Origin: Arenicola marina
Taxonomy: Eukaryota > Annelida > Polychaeta > Arenicolidae
DNA: 64,000 nucleotides
Direction: 5' to 3'
NCBI GenBank assembly: GCA_964019135.1
Contig: OZ025253.1
Location: 2,078,233 to 2,142,232, forward strand
The notes beneath the pieces are model-generated. The model was given only the letters and a program-made list of their open reading frames with translations, did not search any database and was not told the DNA's origin. Both the position numbers and the translations under genes were made by a program. Shown here one piece after another: positions 12,980 through 23,897 of this stretch (position 1 is its first letter; every line of letters begins with the position of its first letter).

Positions 12980-13130
12980 CCTCCTATTGGACAATAATTG
13001 ACAGTAAGGTGATGGTGCCAACGAATCACATCGCTGTTTACATCCTTGAGCGCCATGAGGTGATGTGCATGTCGTTTTCACGCGGCGAGCGAGTGACAGT
13101 TTGCTTGGATTAATCACTCTATTGTTCGAG
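12980..13130 (+). promoter_or_regulatory. Candidate FDPS promoter and 5' untranslated exon end
   Basis: Exon 1 needs an upstream non-coding exon; the best donor is GAG|GTAGGT at 13131. Just upstream lie an inverted CCAAT box (ATTGG, 12986-12990) and, on the minus strand, ATCACCTCAT (13055-13064), 8 of 10 bases like the sterol element ATCACCCCAC. An inverted CCAAT box next to a sterol element is the known arrangement in vertebrate FDPS promoters. No TATA box is seen. The assignment is inference. Confidence 0.4.
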
Positions 13131-13961
13131 GTAGGTGAAGGCGGCAGCCAGCCCGGCGTTTGTCTATATACTGTACTTTCATAAATAGTTGGTTCTTTTA
13201 ATAATCTAGGTAACCTGTGATTGTATTAGATGTTAGAAACGTTGGCAGTTACCGTTGACTGAAAATGTACTGGGTAACCAGAACATTTGCGCCTGCTCAG
13301 TGGCGTGAGTACTGGTCACCCAGAACATTTCTGTCTGCCTCCGGTTGAGGCACTTTTCTTTTGCCCTTACCTCTTTTTATTTTTAGGCCTTTTTAGGCCT
13401 CTTTTTAGACAGTTTTTTTTTACAGGCGATTTTTTTTGGGGGGTTGTAAAGTTGGTCCTCAACTCATATTATCATAACATTACGCCAAGGTAAAATTACT
13501 TATTCAGTGGCCTGATTTGGTAAATTATTTTTATTTTCTATTTAGAGTGATTTAATGTGTCCTTTTAAATGTATAGTTACCAGTATGATGCAAATTTAAC
13601 TATTTTTATTTGAATGCAAATTGTTATGGACAATAACAATTTACAGTGAGATTTAATCTGTGTATATGTGTCAGGTTGTATTTGATCACATATCACATCA
13701 GACATAGAGGTATCATTTGAAATTTAAAGTTTAATAATTTGCAATGCTTGCATGAAACACTACCAGTGGTAAAATACTGATAACAACTTTTTCTGCTATT
13801 CTCTGTAGAAAATGGCCAATCACAGATAACGTACCATGTCACTTCCAGTAGACCCTGGCCAATCACAGGTCACCATGCCTCCTGCTAATGATAATCGTGT
13901 GTGCTTCCACAGGTCAATATATGTTGCTGGTGATATACGTTACGTTTCTTTGCAGATCATC

Positions 13962-14111
13962 ATGTCATCCGATATTCCGGTTGAGAAGAGGGCCAGCGAG
14001 GCCGGGGACCTCGAGGTGTTTGATGAATTGTTTCCTGTTCTCGTCGATGATCTCACCAAATCTGGACTCAAAGATGATGAAATTCAAGACGCAATGAAGT
14101 GGTTTAAAAGA
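13962..14111 (+). CDS. FDPS: FDPS coding exon 1
   Basis: Encodes residues 1-50. The exon itself begins at 13956 after a tttgcag acceptor, so six untranslated bases precede the ATG and an upstream non-coding exon is implied. It ends in frame before GTGAGT. The acidic text around [12 protein letters not shown] matches the N-terminal helix of the family. Confidence 0.9.
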
Positions 14112-17100
14112 GTGAGTTTAATGTCTCCATAGTTACATTGTAGTCGAAAAAAGGTACCAAAGAGAGCTTCATCTAACTGAGGTCTTCGGTGCGACTGAAC
14201 ATCCTGCATGATCTTGTTCATTTAGGCTATTTGAGTTCTGGTATTCTTATTCTAGGTTCTGAAAGTCGTGAATTTACTTGCAATGATGCATATTGAATTC
14301 TTAGTGTTCATGCTTTCACATGAGGATATCTACCCGGTTTCGTATATATATATATATATTCAATAATTTGATATAAGTACTTTTATTTATATCTCACAGG
14401 TGAATGAGTACAACGTGCCATTTGGGAAGAAAAATCGTGGCCTGACAGTGCTGCATTCTTACCGCTACCTTGTTGACAACACGGCGGAGGAAGACCTCAA
14501 GTTGGCCCGTGTCTTAGGCTGGTGCGTGGAGTGGGTAGGTAGTATGCTTCCTTATATTGTAGTTAATTGCTGTTAAATTTACTGTTTTTATTCTTGATCA
14601 ACTCTGGTCTCATTTGCATGGAAGTTTAATAACATTGACAAAAGATATTATTTCTGCATTAGCGACCGGGGAAAGTGATTGGGAGTCAATTTTTGTGCTC
14701 GCCATAGTGACCAATTAAGTCATCCGTTGGAACGTATATGCAGAAATGCCCTAAAGACATATTTACCTTAGTTGGGACTAGTTCTTTAACGAAGGTATCC
14801 CTGATACTCTTTTGTTTTCATAATAGGATGTCAGTATGTTTCATAGGTTTGTCGTATAAGGTTCATGTGTCTATTAAATTACCCAGTAACGTGTTTCTGA
14901 TAATAATTTATGTAAAAGGCCGGCAAACCATACTTATACTTTGAGAACGCCACGAAATCAACCCGTGTGCCAGTATAAACCAATATCCCATTCACTGGAC
15001 CAGTCGGGCCGTAATGCTAAACTCTCAAAATGCGTTCACAACTACGCAATCCGCAGAAATTTTGTATATGGCTTTTTTTATCAATTTATATCAATTTTTA
15101 TGACTTTTTATAGAGATATATAGTGTCTGTTTTTACGAGATATTCATTATCGAATTAACATATGAATGATCGCCATCATACAATTCTGTTGAGTTGGATT
15201 GTCTTTTTTTTCTCTCGCAGTTGCAAGCGTTTTTTCTGGTCGCCGATGACATAATGGACGGCTCTCTGACCCGTCGCGGCCAGGAGTGCTGGTACAAAAA
15301 GGTGCGCGGTCGTCAAATGTAACTTGTTAGCAGGTCACTTTAATATTACTACACAGGAAGGATTTACTTTTTAACATACAGGAAAGATTTCCTTTTAAAC
15401 ATAAAAGAAAGATTTACTTTTAAACATACAGAAAAAAGAGACCGTTTAATTTTTTCATCTTAACGATATCGACCTCATAGAAGGGACCGACATTTGTCCA
15501 AAATTATTATGTTAGCTATTCATGTTGTTTGTAGTATCTCCGTGACTGTCCTTGCAGGCTGACGTGGGACTGATCGCCATCAACGACCTGTTCATGTTGT
15601 TTGTAATATCTCCGTGACTGTCCTTGCAGGCTGACGTGGGACTGATCGCCATCAACGACCTGTTCATGTTTGTAATATCTCCGTGACTGTCCTTGCAGGC
15701 TGACGTGGGACTCGCCATCAACGACCTGTTCATGTTGTTTGTAATATCTCCGTGACTGTCCTTGCAGGCTGACGTGGGACTGATCGCCATCAACGACCTG
15801 TTCATGTTGTTTGTAATATCTCCGTGACTGTCCTTGCAGGCTGACGTGGGACTGATCGCCATCAACGACTCCTTCTTCCTGGAAAGTGCCATCTACGTGA
15901 TCCTGAAGAAGTATTTCCGGACCAAGCCGTATTACGTGGACCTTCTGGAGCTCTTCCACGAGGTAGGAAAAAATGGAGAAGGGGGGGCCTTCTTTTCTAA
16001 ATCTCTTTGTTTTGCGTCAAACTAAATCTGCTCAAGTTGGTGCCCATCTTTCATTCATGGCTGTTTCGTGTCAATACTTCTAAATCTCACTTTATAGCGA
16101 AAAGACGTGTCTTTTCGCGAAAAGACACTAATCTCGCGAAAAGACAGCCCAAATGCCAATTAACCCCGATTTGAAGCGGTTGAACCGGCTGATTCGGTTT
16201 GTAATGTCTTTACTGCGGGCAGGAATGAAAAAATGTATTTTTTAATTGGGTTCATATGAATATTTACCAAATATTTCAACACGGATGCCGTTCAGCGATC
16301 GGTACGGCTGCCGCCATGTTGGATAGACACTTGCCCGTTGCCTCACTAGATGGCGTGCAGTATCGAATACATGTTTGCGTTATGAAGTCTTTTCGCGAAA
16401 AGCCGATAATGCGACAATCTAATGGTAAATGGGACATGTATCGCCTGAAACGTTTTTTTTAATTCATCAAGATTGGGTTGCCATTTTCCACGAAATAAAA
16501 TGTTAGTATTATTGGGGTAGGAGACACGCATGCCGCAGTTATGTGACACCAATTAGTTGGGGTAGAAGTCGGAAGACACCCGGTTTCGGGGCGCCGGTTT
16601 CGTGCAGGGCTAATCAGTTAACACCAATTAGTTTGTTACATCGAGTTTACATCTAAGGGCAGTTCAGTTCAGCAAAGGCTTCTCATCACTTGGCTTGTTA
16701 CACGACTGTGTCAAGAGGTGTGGAGTAAAAGGTAAATAGCAATGGGGTAGAAGTCGGGACTGCTCAAAGGCTGTGTCCGCTCAACAGACGGCCAACTCGT
16801 GGTCACGGCACCCACTGGCGGCAAGAAGCCATGCCAACGCAAACGGAAGCGCTCCGCTAAAACGACGACGACAAGTAAGAAGAAGGCGTAATGTGTGTGG
16901 TGTGATGCGTGTAAATAAACTGTACAAATCTACTATGCTAATAATGCTTTAAGTGTCTTTTAGCAGCGATACATGTCTCTTTTACGCCGATGTAACCGTC
17001 TTTTCGCGAAAAGACCTCATAACGCAAACATGTATGTAACATCATCTGTCGCGTTACGCCATCTAGTGAGGCAACAGGCAAGTGTCTATCCAACATGGCG

Positions 17101-20100
17101 GCAGCCGTACCGATCGCTGAACGGCATCCGTGTTGAGATATTTGTTAAATATGCATATGAGCTCGATTAAACAATACATATTTGCATTCCTGCCCGCAGT
17201 AAAGATATTACAACCCGAATCAGCCGGTTCAACAGCTTCAAATCGGGGTTAATTGGCATTTGGGCTGTCTTTTCGCGAGATTAGTGTCTTTTCGCGAAAA
17301 GACACGTCTTTTCGCTTTTCGCTACACGTCTTTTCGCTATAAAGTGAGACCGTTCTAAATCTGCTCATAGAGAGTGAATTCTCACTTGTTTTCCGTTGTC
17401 TTGAACGGAATAAGCAGCTGTCAAGCTGTCAAAGTTTGTCCATCTTTCATTTATGGCTGCTTCGTGTCGATACTTCTGGAACCACCACGAGCAACACACG
17501 CGCAACTCCCGCTCTTTGAGATGTGTCACTAGTTGTGGTTGGTCTCCCATGTTAGGGCGAATCAATATAGCATAGCATAGCTCATGTATGACTCCATTTG
17601 CCATTTACTACAACAATCCATCTCGTGGGCTCTAACATGGAACATATTAGTTGACAGCGACCTGCGGCCAGAGCGTCATCGGAACGTTTTCTATGTGCAT
17701 GCTAATATAGTTTGACTGTCAATGTTCGGGCACCCCAATTTGTACAACAACAATGAAATATACGTGAAAAATGACGGCGATACATGTGCTCTCTCTCCCA
17801 GACCACATTGCAGACTGTGATTGGCCAGAACTTGGATCTGACGTCAGCACCGATTGGTCACGTGGACTTTGAGCATTTCACGTTGGACCGGTACAACGCC
17901 ATCGTGAAGTGGAAGACTGCCTTCTACTCTTTCTACCTGCCAGTGGCTCTGGCTATGTACATGGTGAGTGGTACCCCCCTTCCCCCAGTGGCCCTGGCTA
18001 TGTACATGGTGAGTGGTACCCCCCTCCCCCCAGTGGCCCTGGCTATGTACATGGTGAGTGGTACCTTCCAGTGGTTCTGGCTATGTACATGGTGAGTGGT
18101 ACCCCCCCCCCCCCAGTGGCCCTGGCTATGTACATGGTGAGTGGTACCCCCCTCCCCCCTGTGGCCCTGGCTATGTACATGGTGAGTGGTACCCCCCTCC
18201 CCCCAGTGGCCCTGGCTATGTACATGGTGAGTGGTACCCCACTCCCCCCAGTGGCCCTGGCTATGTACATGGTGAGTGGTACCCCACTCCCCCCAGTGGC
18301 CCTGGCTATGTACATGGTGAGTGGTACCCCACTCCCCCCAGTGGCCCTGGCTATGTACATGGTGAGTGGTACCCCCCTCTCACCAGTGACTCTGGCTATG
18401 TACATGGTGAGTGGTACCCCCCTCTCACCAGTGGCTCTGGCTATGTACATGGTGAGTGGTACCCCCCTCTCACCAGTGGCCCTGGCTATGTACATGGTGA
18501 GTGGTACCATTTGTTTGCTTACGAGGAAGCCTCGTGTACCGTTCACCGCTCTGAAGTCCTCGTACGTTAAACCTGTTCTCTTCTAAGAATTTGAAAACCA
18601 TACTGTCCTCGAGTAATGTTGTCTTTTTTTCAATTGCAATTTTTGTTTTTCGGAAAGCAGCCTATGTAACGGGTGAATGGTATAAACGTCGTGTCCGTTC
18701 AAAGGTTGTTTGTCATTGGTCGTCACATGTGCGTGGATCATCACCGCAGCATCATGGCATTGTCGGTCATTAGTGCCTGTGTTAATGTCGCGTTATATAA
18801 AGCTGTATCTCATCTCTTCTGCTTCAGGCTGGCATCAGTGATTCGGAATCACATTACAATGCCAAAAGTATCCTACTAAAGATGGGCGAGTTCTTCCAAA
18901 TACAGGTATGTGGACGCAATCAGTTTGATACTTACCTGTGTGCCTGGCTTTGTCAACAAGCCAAGAAACACAGTGTCACACCCTCGGCATGTCACCATGG
19001 TTGTGATCTGTACGGTCAGCTTGTCAACATGGCCGTAATGTATACGGTCGGCCTTTCCCCTGGCCTGTCACCATGGCTGTAATGTTTACCGTCGGCCTGT
19101 CACCACGGCTGTAATGTTTACGGTCCGCCTGTCCCCTGGCCTGTCACCATGGCTGTAATGTGTACGGTCCGCCTGTCCCCTGGCCTGCCACCATGGCTGT
19201 AATGTTTACGGTCCGCCTGTCCCATGGCCTGCCCCCACGGATGTAATGTGTAAGGTCCGCCTGTCCCCATGGATGTAATGTTTACGGTCCGCCTGTCCCC
19301 TGGCCTGCCCCATGGCTGTAATGTGTACGGTCCGCCTGTCCCTGGCCTGCCCCCATGGCTGTAATGTTTACGGTCGGTATGCCCCTGGCCTGTCACCATG
19401 GCTGTAATGTTTACGGTCGGCATGTCCCCTGGCCTGTCACCATGGCTGTAATGTTTACGGTCGGTATGCCCCTGGCCTGTCACCACGGCTGTAATGTTTA
19501 CGGTCCGCCTGTCACCATGGCTGTAATGTTTACGGTCCGCCTGTCCCCTGGCCTGTCACCATGGCTGTAATGTTTACGGTCCGCCTGTCACCATGGCTGT
19601 AATGTTTACGGCCCGCCTATCCCCTGGCCTGTCACTATGGCTGTAATGTTTTCCGTCGGCCTGTCCCCTGGCCTGTCACCATGGCTGTAATGTTTACGGT
19701 CCGCCTGTCCCCTGGCCTGCCCCCATGGCTGTAATGTTTACGGCCCGCCTGTCCCCTGCCCTGTCACCATGGCTGTAATGTGTACGGTTCGCCTGCCCCC
19801 ATGGCTGTAATGTGTACGGTCCGCCTGTCCCCTGGCCTGCCCCCACGGCTGTAATGTGTACGGTCCGCCTGTCCCCTGCCCTGTCACCATGGCTGTAATG
19901 TGTACGGTTCGCCTGCCCCCATGGCTGTAATGTGTACGGTCCGCCTGTCCCCTGGCCTGCCCCCACGGCTGTAATGTGTACGGTCCGCCTGTCCCCATGG
20001 CTGTAATGTGTACGGTCACCATTGCTGTGTTCCGTGCAGGACGACTTCCTCGACTGTTTCGGGGACCCGGAGGTGACCGGGAAGGTTGGCACGGACATCG

Positions 20101-22729
20101 AGGACAACAAGTGTGGCTGGATGGCAGTCCAGGCACTCAGTCGGTGCAGCGCCACCCAGCGGCAGATCATGCAGGTCAGACAACCGTTGCGTCCTGCCTT
20201 GTGTACAGCTGTCACTGACTAATTTAACGAATTGTTTGTTTATAATAAAGTGTTCTGTGAAAAGGAATACTCCACTCTCAGGGCACTTTTCCAAAACCGG
20301 TCACTTCGTAAAAGTATTATGTTGGAGCTAACATATGAAACATGTATATGTTGGAAAGAACCGTCACCTGTAGTGGCTGTATACTACGGATAAGATAAAT
20401 TCAAATGTTCTTGATATCTATTGCTCTGTGACTCCTGACTCGCCTCTTTTGTCATTCCTGACTCTCTATTGGCTGTGACTCCTGACGCCTCTATTGTCAT
20501 TCCTGACTCTCTATTGGCTGTGACTCCTGACTCGCCTCTATTGTCATTCCTGACTCTCTATTGGCTGTGACTCCTGACTCGCCTCTATTGTCATTCCTGG
20601 CTCTCTATTGGCTGTGACTCCTGACTCGCCTCTATTGTCATTCCTGACTCTCTATTGGCTGTGACTCCTGACGCCTCTATTGTCATTCCTGACTCTCTAT
20701 TGGCTGTGACTCCTGACTCGCCTCTATTGTCATTCCTGACTCTCTATTGGCTGTGACTCCTGACTCGCCTCTATTGTCATTCCTGGCTCTCTATTGGCTG
20801 TGACTCCTGACTCGCCTCTATTGTCATTCCTGGCTCTCTATTGCTCTGTGACTCCTGACTCGCCTCTATTGTCTTTCCTGGCGCTCTATTGGCTGTGACT
20901 CCTGACTCGCCTCTATTGTCATTCCTGGCTCTCTATTGCTCTGTGACTCCTGACTCGCCTCTGTTGTCATTCCTGGCTCTCTATTGGCTGTGACTCCTGA
21001 CTCGCCTCTATTGTCATTCCTGGCTCTCTATTGCTCTGTGACTCCTGACTCGCCTCTATTGTCATTCCTGGCTCTCTATTGGCTGTGACTCCTGACTCGC
21101 CTCTATTGTCATTCCTGGCTCTCTATTGCTCTGTGACTCCTGACTCGCCTCTGTTGTCATTCCTGGCTCTCTATTGGCTGTGACTCCTGACTCGCCTCTA
21201 TTGTCATTCCTGGCTCTCTATTGCTCTGTGACTCCTGACTCGCCTCTGTTGTCATTCCTAGCTCTCTATTGGCTGTGACTCCTGACTCGCCTCTATTGTC
21301 ATTCCTGGCTCTCTATTGGCTGTGACTCCTGACTCGCCTCTATTGTCATTCCTGGCTCTCTATTGGCTGTGACTCCTGACTCGCCTCTATTGTCATTCCT
21401 GGCTCTCTATTGGCTGTGACTCCTGACTCGCCTCTATTGTCATTCCTGGCTCTCTATTGGCTGTGACTCCTGACTCGCCTCTATTGTTATTCCTGGCTCT
21501 CTATTGGCTGTGACTCCTGACTCGCCTCTATTGTCATTCCTGGCTCTCTATTGGCTGTGACTCCTGACTCGCCTCTATTGTCATTCCTGGCTCTCTATTG
21601 GCTGTGACTCCTGACTCGCCTCTATTGTCATTCCTGGCTCTCTATTGGCTGTGACTCCTGACTCTCCTCTATTGTCTTTCCTGGCTCTCTATTGGCTGTG
21701 ACTCCTGACTCGCCTCTATTGTCATTCCTGGCTCTCTATTGGCTGTGACTCCTGACTCGCCTCTATTGTCATTCCTGGATCTCTATTGGCTGTGACTCCT
21801 GACTCGCCTCTATTGTCATTCCTGGCTCTCTATTGGCTGTGACTCCTGACTCGCCTCTATTGTCATTCCTGGATCTCTATTGGCTGTGACTCCTGACTCT
21901 CCTCTATTGTCTTTCCTGGCTCTCTATTGCTCTGTGACTCCTGACTCGCCTCTATTGTCATTCCTGGCTCTCTATTGGCTGTGACTCCTGACTCGCCTCT
22001 ATTGTCATTCCTGGCTCTCTATTGCTCTGTGACTCCTGACTCGCCTCTGTTGTCATTCCTGGCTCTCTATTGGCTGTGACTCCTGACTCGCCTCTATTGT
22101 CATTCCTGGCTCTCTATTGCTCTGTGACTCCTGACTCGCCTCTATTGTCTTTCCTGGCTCTCTATTGGCTGTGACTCATGACTCGCCTCTATTGTCATTC
22201 CTGGCTCTCTATTGCTCTGTGACTCCTGACTCGCCTCTGTTGTCATTCCTAGCTCTCTATTGGCTGTGACTCCTGACTCGCCTCTATTGTCATTCCTGGC
22301 TCTCTATTGGCTGTGACTCCTGACTCGCCTCTATTGTCATTCCTGGATCTCTATTGGCTGTGACTCCTGACTCGCCTCTATTGTCATTCCTGACTCTCTA
22401 TTGGCTGTGACTCCTGACTCGCCACTATTGTCATTCCTGGCTCTCTATTGGCTGTGACTCCTGACTCGCCTCTATTGTCATTCCTGGCTCTCTATTGGCT
22501 GTACTTTCACACTGGTGTGGCGTTTCAGGATAACTACGGCCAGTGGGACGCCGTGAAGGTGGCCCGGGTCAAGGCGTTGTACGAGGAGCTCGGGCTGCGC
22601 GCTGTTTACGCGGACTACGAGGACACAAGCTACAGCGACCTGACCCGCCTCATCGACAAGCTGAGCGGCCACCTACCCAAGGACATGTTCACCGCCTACG
22701 CCAAAAAGATCTACAAGAGGCAGAAATAA
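13962..22729 (+). CDS. FDPS: Farnesyl diphosphate synthase, 8 coding exons
   Basis: Condenses IPP with DMAPP and then GPP to give farnesyl diphosphate, the branch-point product of the mevalonate pathway. Exons 13962-14111, 14400-14534, 15221-15301, 15840-15962, 17802-17963, 18828-18905, 20040-20174 and 22529-22729 all have GT/AG borders and are all phase 0; they join to 354 codons plus TAA, close to the ~353 residues of the human cytosolic form. The first Asp-rich motif DDIMD is at residues 104-108, followed by TRRG at 112-115; the second, DDFLD, is at 244-248. GKKNRG (59-64), KT (201-202), GKVGTDI (257-263) and the basic C-terminus KIYKRQK are present. These positions run 1-3 above human numbering. 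No mitochondrial presequence is visible before [10 protein letters not shown]. The start is the first ATG after a clear acceptor at 13955. The gene looks functional; the oddity is satellite growth in introns 3, 5, 6 and 7. Confidence 0.95.
14400..14534 (+). CDS. FDPS: FDPS coding exon 2
   Basis: Encodes residues 51-95, including the IPP-binding loop GKKNRG and the conserved VLGWCVEW that leads into the first Asp-rich motif. Bordered by ctcacag and GTAGGT; phase 0 on both sides. Confidence 0.93.
15221..15301 (+). CDS. FDPS: FDPS coding exon 3 (first Asp-rich motif)
   Basis: Encodes residues 96-122: [14 protein letters not shown] then [11 protein letters not shown]. The two Phe at 99-100 before DDIMD are the residues that set chain length at C15 in animal FPP synthases. 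Bordered by ctcgcag and GTGCGC. Confidence 0.95.
15355..15436. repeat. Short tandem repeat, ~27 bp x 3
   Basis: Three imperfect copies of GAAAGATTTACTTTTAAACA in FDPS intron 3. Confidence 0.7.
15519..15870 (+). repeat. Splice-acceptor minisatellite, 72 bp x 5 (FDPS intron 3/exon 4)
   Basis: Copies start at 15519, 15591, 15663, 15729 and 15801; the third is 66 bp because of two 3-bp losses. Each has the pyrimidine-rich tract TGTCCTTGCAG followed by the first ten codons of exon 4 ([10 protein letters not shown]). Copies 1-4 then read LFML and reach an in-frame TGA; copy 5 continues into the true exon. Confidence 0.93.
15840..15962 (+). CDS. FDPS: FDPS coding exon 4
   Basis: Encodes residues 123-163 ([16 protein letters not shown] through [12 protein letters not shown]). 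The acceptor and first ten codons are the last of five tandem 72-bp copies (15519-15870). Only this copy opens into the rest of the exon; the four upstream copies run into TGA in the same frame. Confidence 0.92.
16086..17348. mobile_element. 1.26 kb element with ~320-360 bp terminal inverted repeats
   Basis: Left arm 16086-16405 and right arm ~16990-17348 are inverted copies that begin CTCACTTTATAGCG and carry several perfect palindromes GTCTTTTCGCGAAAAGAC. TTCTAAAT flanks both ends (16078-16085 and 17353-17360), a possible target duplication with four extra bases on the right. The 580-bp centre keeps the basic tail of a reading frame ([11 protein letters not shown], stop near 16890) followed by AATAAA, so it looks like an internally deleted, non-autonomous element that captured or kept the 3' end of a gene. 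Family not assigned; long arms fit several groups of inverted-repeat elements. Confidence 0.7.
17802..17963 (+). CDS. FDPS: FDPS coding exon 5
   Basis: Encodes residues 164-217, with the conserved [10 protein letters not shown] (201-210). The end is drawn at the first of 13 tandem copies of ATG|GTGAGT, because AMYM followed by AGI of exon 6 matches family length. Donors 2 and 3 would also stay in frame and add 15 or 30 residues. Confidence 0.9.
17941..18510 (+). repeat. Splice-donor minisatellite, 45 bp x 13 (FDPS exon 5/intron 5)
   Basis: Thirteen copies of ATGTACATGGTGAGTGG: the last codons of exon 5 plus its donor and the start of intron 5. Spacing is 45 bases except one step of 38 between copies 3 and 4. 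Every copy keeps ATG|GTGAGT. Confidence 0.95.
18828..18905 (+). CDS. FDPS: FDPS coding exon 6
   Basis: Encodes residues 218-243, [17 protein letters not shown] then KMGEFFQIQ, which ends with the conserved Gln just before the second Asp-rich motif. Bordered by gcttcag and GTATGT. Confidence 0.93.
18990..20035. repeat. Minisatellite, ~43 bp x ~26 (FDPS intron 6)
   Basis: Units contain CACCATGGCTGTAATGTTTA then CGGTC and GCCTGTCCCCTG. A ~118-bp block is duplicated at 19745-19860 and 19863-19980. The array ends at the acceptor of exon 7. Confidence 0.9.
20040..20174 (+). CDS. FDPS: FDPS coding exon 7 (second Asp-rich motif)
   Basis: Encodes residues 244-288, opening directly with [20 protein letters not shown]. 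It holds the second Mg-binding motif and the Lys (258) that contacts the allylic diphosphate in the family. The ~43-bp satellite of intron 6 abuts its acceptor. Confidence 0.95.
20420..22500. repeat. Minisatellite, 47 bp x ~44 (FDPS intron 7)
   Basis: Units contain GACTCCTGACTCGCCTCTAT then TGTCATTCCTGGCTCTC. Two variants, TATTGGCTG and TATTGCTCTG, alternate in blocks, showing higher-order spread. Almost all of intron 7 is this array. Confidence 0.95.
22529..22729 (+). CDS. FDPS: FDPS coding exon 8 (C-terminus)
   Basis: Encodes residues 289-354 and the TAA stop. [13 protein letters not shown] and the terminal KKIYKRQK match the family. Starts after cgtttcag, about 28 bases beyond the end of the 47-bp satellite that fills intron 7. 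Confidence 0.95.
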   Translation, partial: DNYGQWDAVKVARVKALYEELGLRAVYADYEDTSYSDLTRLIDKLSGHLPKDMFTAYAKKIYKRQK

Positions 22730-23670
22730 TCGCATAGCCTACGATATCGCCAAGACGGAGAGAATATAATGTGGTGTTGATTCCTTCAGTGCCCAGAACC
22801 TGATTTGACAATGGGGACTTTTTTTTGCTGAATTCCATATTTTTCTGCATCGTTCAGTTGTGCCCTCTACTGTGGCCGTGGCTACAGGGGGTGGAGTTTT
22901 ATACTTGTTTCACATTGGTAATTCCTCCACCAGATGGAGCCACTGTTCGTTCTGGTCTCTACGGTCTTCGGCTCCGACTTGAAAACTCCTTCCATTGATG
23001 GTAAAATGCGGATCTATCTCGGAAGTTATCATTCTTTTCCAGATGTTAGGTTATCCTGGTTACTTTACATTTAGTTCATTGGTTAGTGAAGGGAACTATA
23101 CATTTTACTGTCGCCGTTATGAGTCGTATGGCGCAAACTACCAGTCTTTCATTCCGTTGTGTTGACTCTAGATGTTGTTTTTAGTGTGTCTGTCACATAT
23201 TTTTGCAGTTTTTCTCTATATGAAGCGACTTAATTTTTCAATGAGTAACCACCAGTAATGATTAAATAAGAGCAAATGGCAATATGGTAACTGAACACTG
23301 AAAGTAATTTAAAAACTGTACAACAAAATGAAATTGTTGTCACCGACAAACGTAACGCATCTTCTATTAATAACATTAAAAATATACGATAGATGCATTT
23401 TGTTTTTAGTTGAGCTTAATGGTTCAACATATGCTTACATACGTTCTAGCAGCTTCTAAAGTTCGCGAATGCTTTTTGATTGAGATATATATTTATATAT
23501 ATGTTCTATATTATATATATGTCCAATATATTTGTAGTACAATGTGAAATCGTTATACATTCGCCTTTGATAACGAATGTTGGGGTATGATGTGTGTGAT
23601 GAGTGTATGATCTGCCGATATGAGACATAAAGTGATTGAACACGATATAAATGATGAATAAACGTATTTA
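22730..23670 (+). other. FDPS 3' untranslated region
   Basis: About 930 bases after the stop with no other gene. AATAAA occurs at 23657-23662, and another at 23821-23826 is close to the oppositely oriented signal of the minus-strand gene. Stretch 23450-23530 is AT-rich. The 3' end itself is not determinable from sequence. Confidence 0.45.
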
Positions 23671-23891
23671 TAGAACCTGTGGTTGTCCTGATACCGTACA
23701 CAGTGCTCGAGTGGTAAATGATCGTGACCGCTTTGCTTTTTAATTTACCAACTGGGTGAGGACAATTGGTGCATGAAACCTTTTATTTCATGCTTAACAA
23801 TGAAACAGATTCATATGTAGAATAAAAGTACAATTCGTCGGTATAATTAAAATGCAAATCCGGGCGTTTGTTGTATGTTTCCCATTAATCC

Positions 23892-23897
23892 TTTATT
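23892..23897 (-). terminator. Candidate poly(A) signal of the decayed EGF/CBM14 gene
   Basis: AATAAA on the minus strand about 200 bases past the stop at 24095; a second one lies at 23787-23782. Confidence 0.3.

Noticed and set aside
17349-17360. Simple 8-bp target duplication TTCTAAAT for the long-arm element
   Set aside because: Four extra bases lie between the right arm and the repeat, and the flanks share a longer direct repeat, so it cannot be taken as a plain target duplication.
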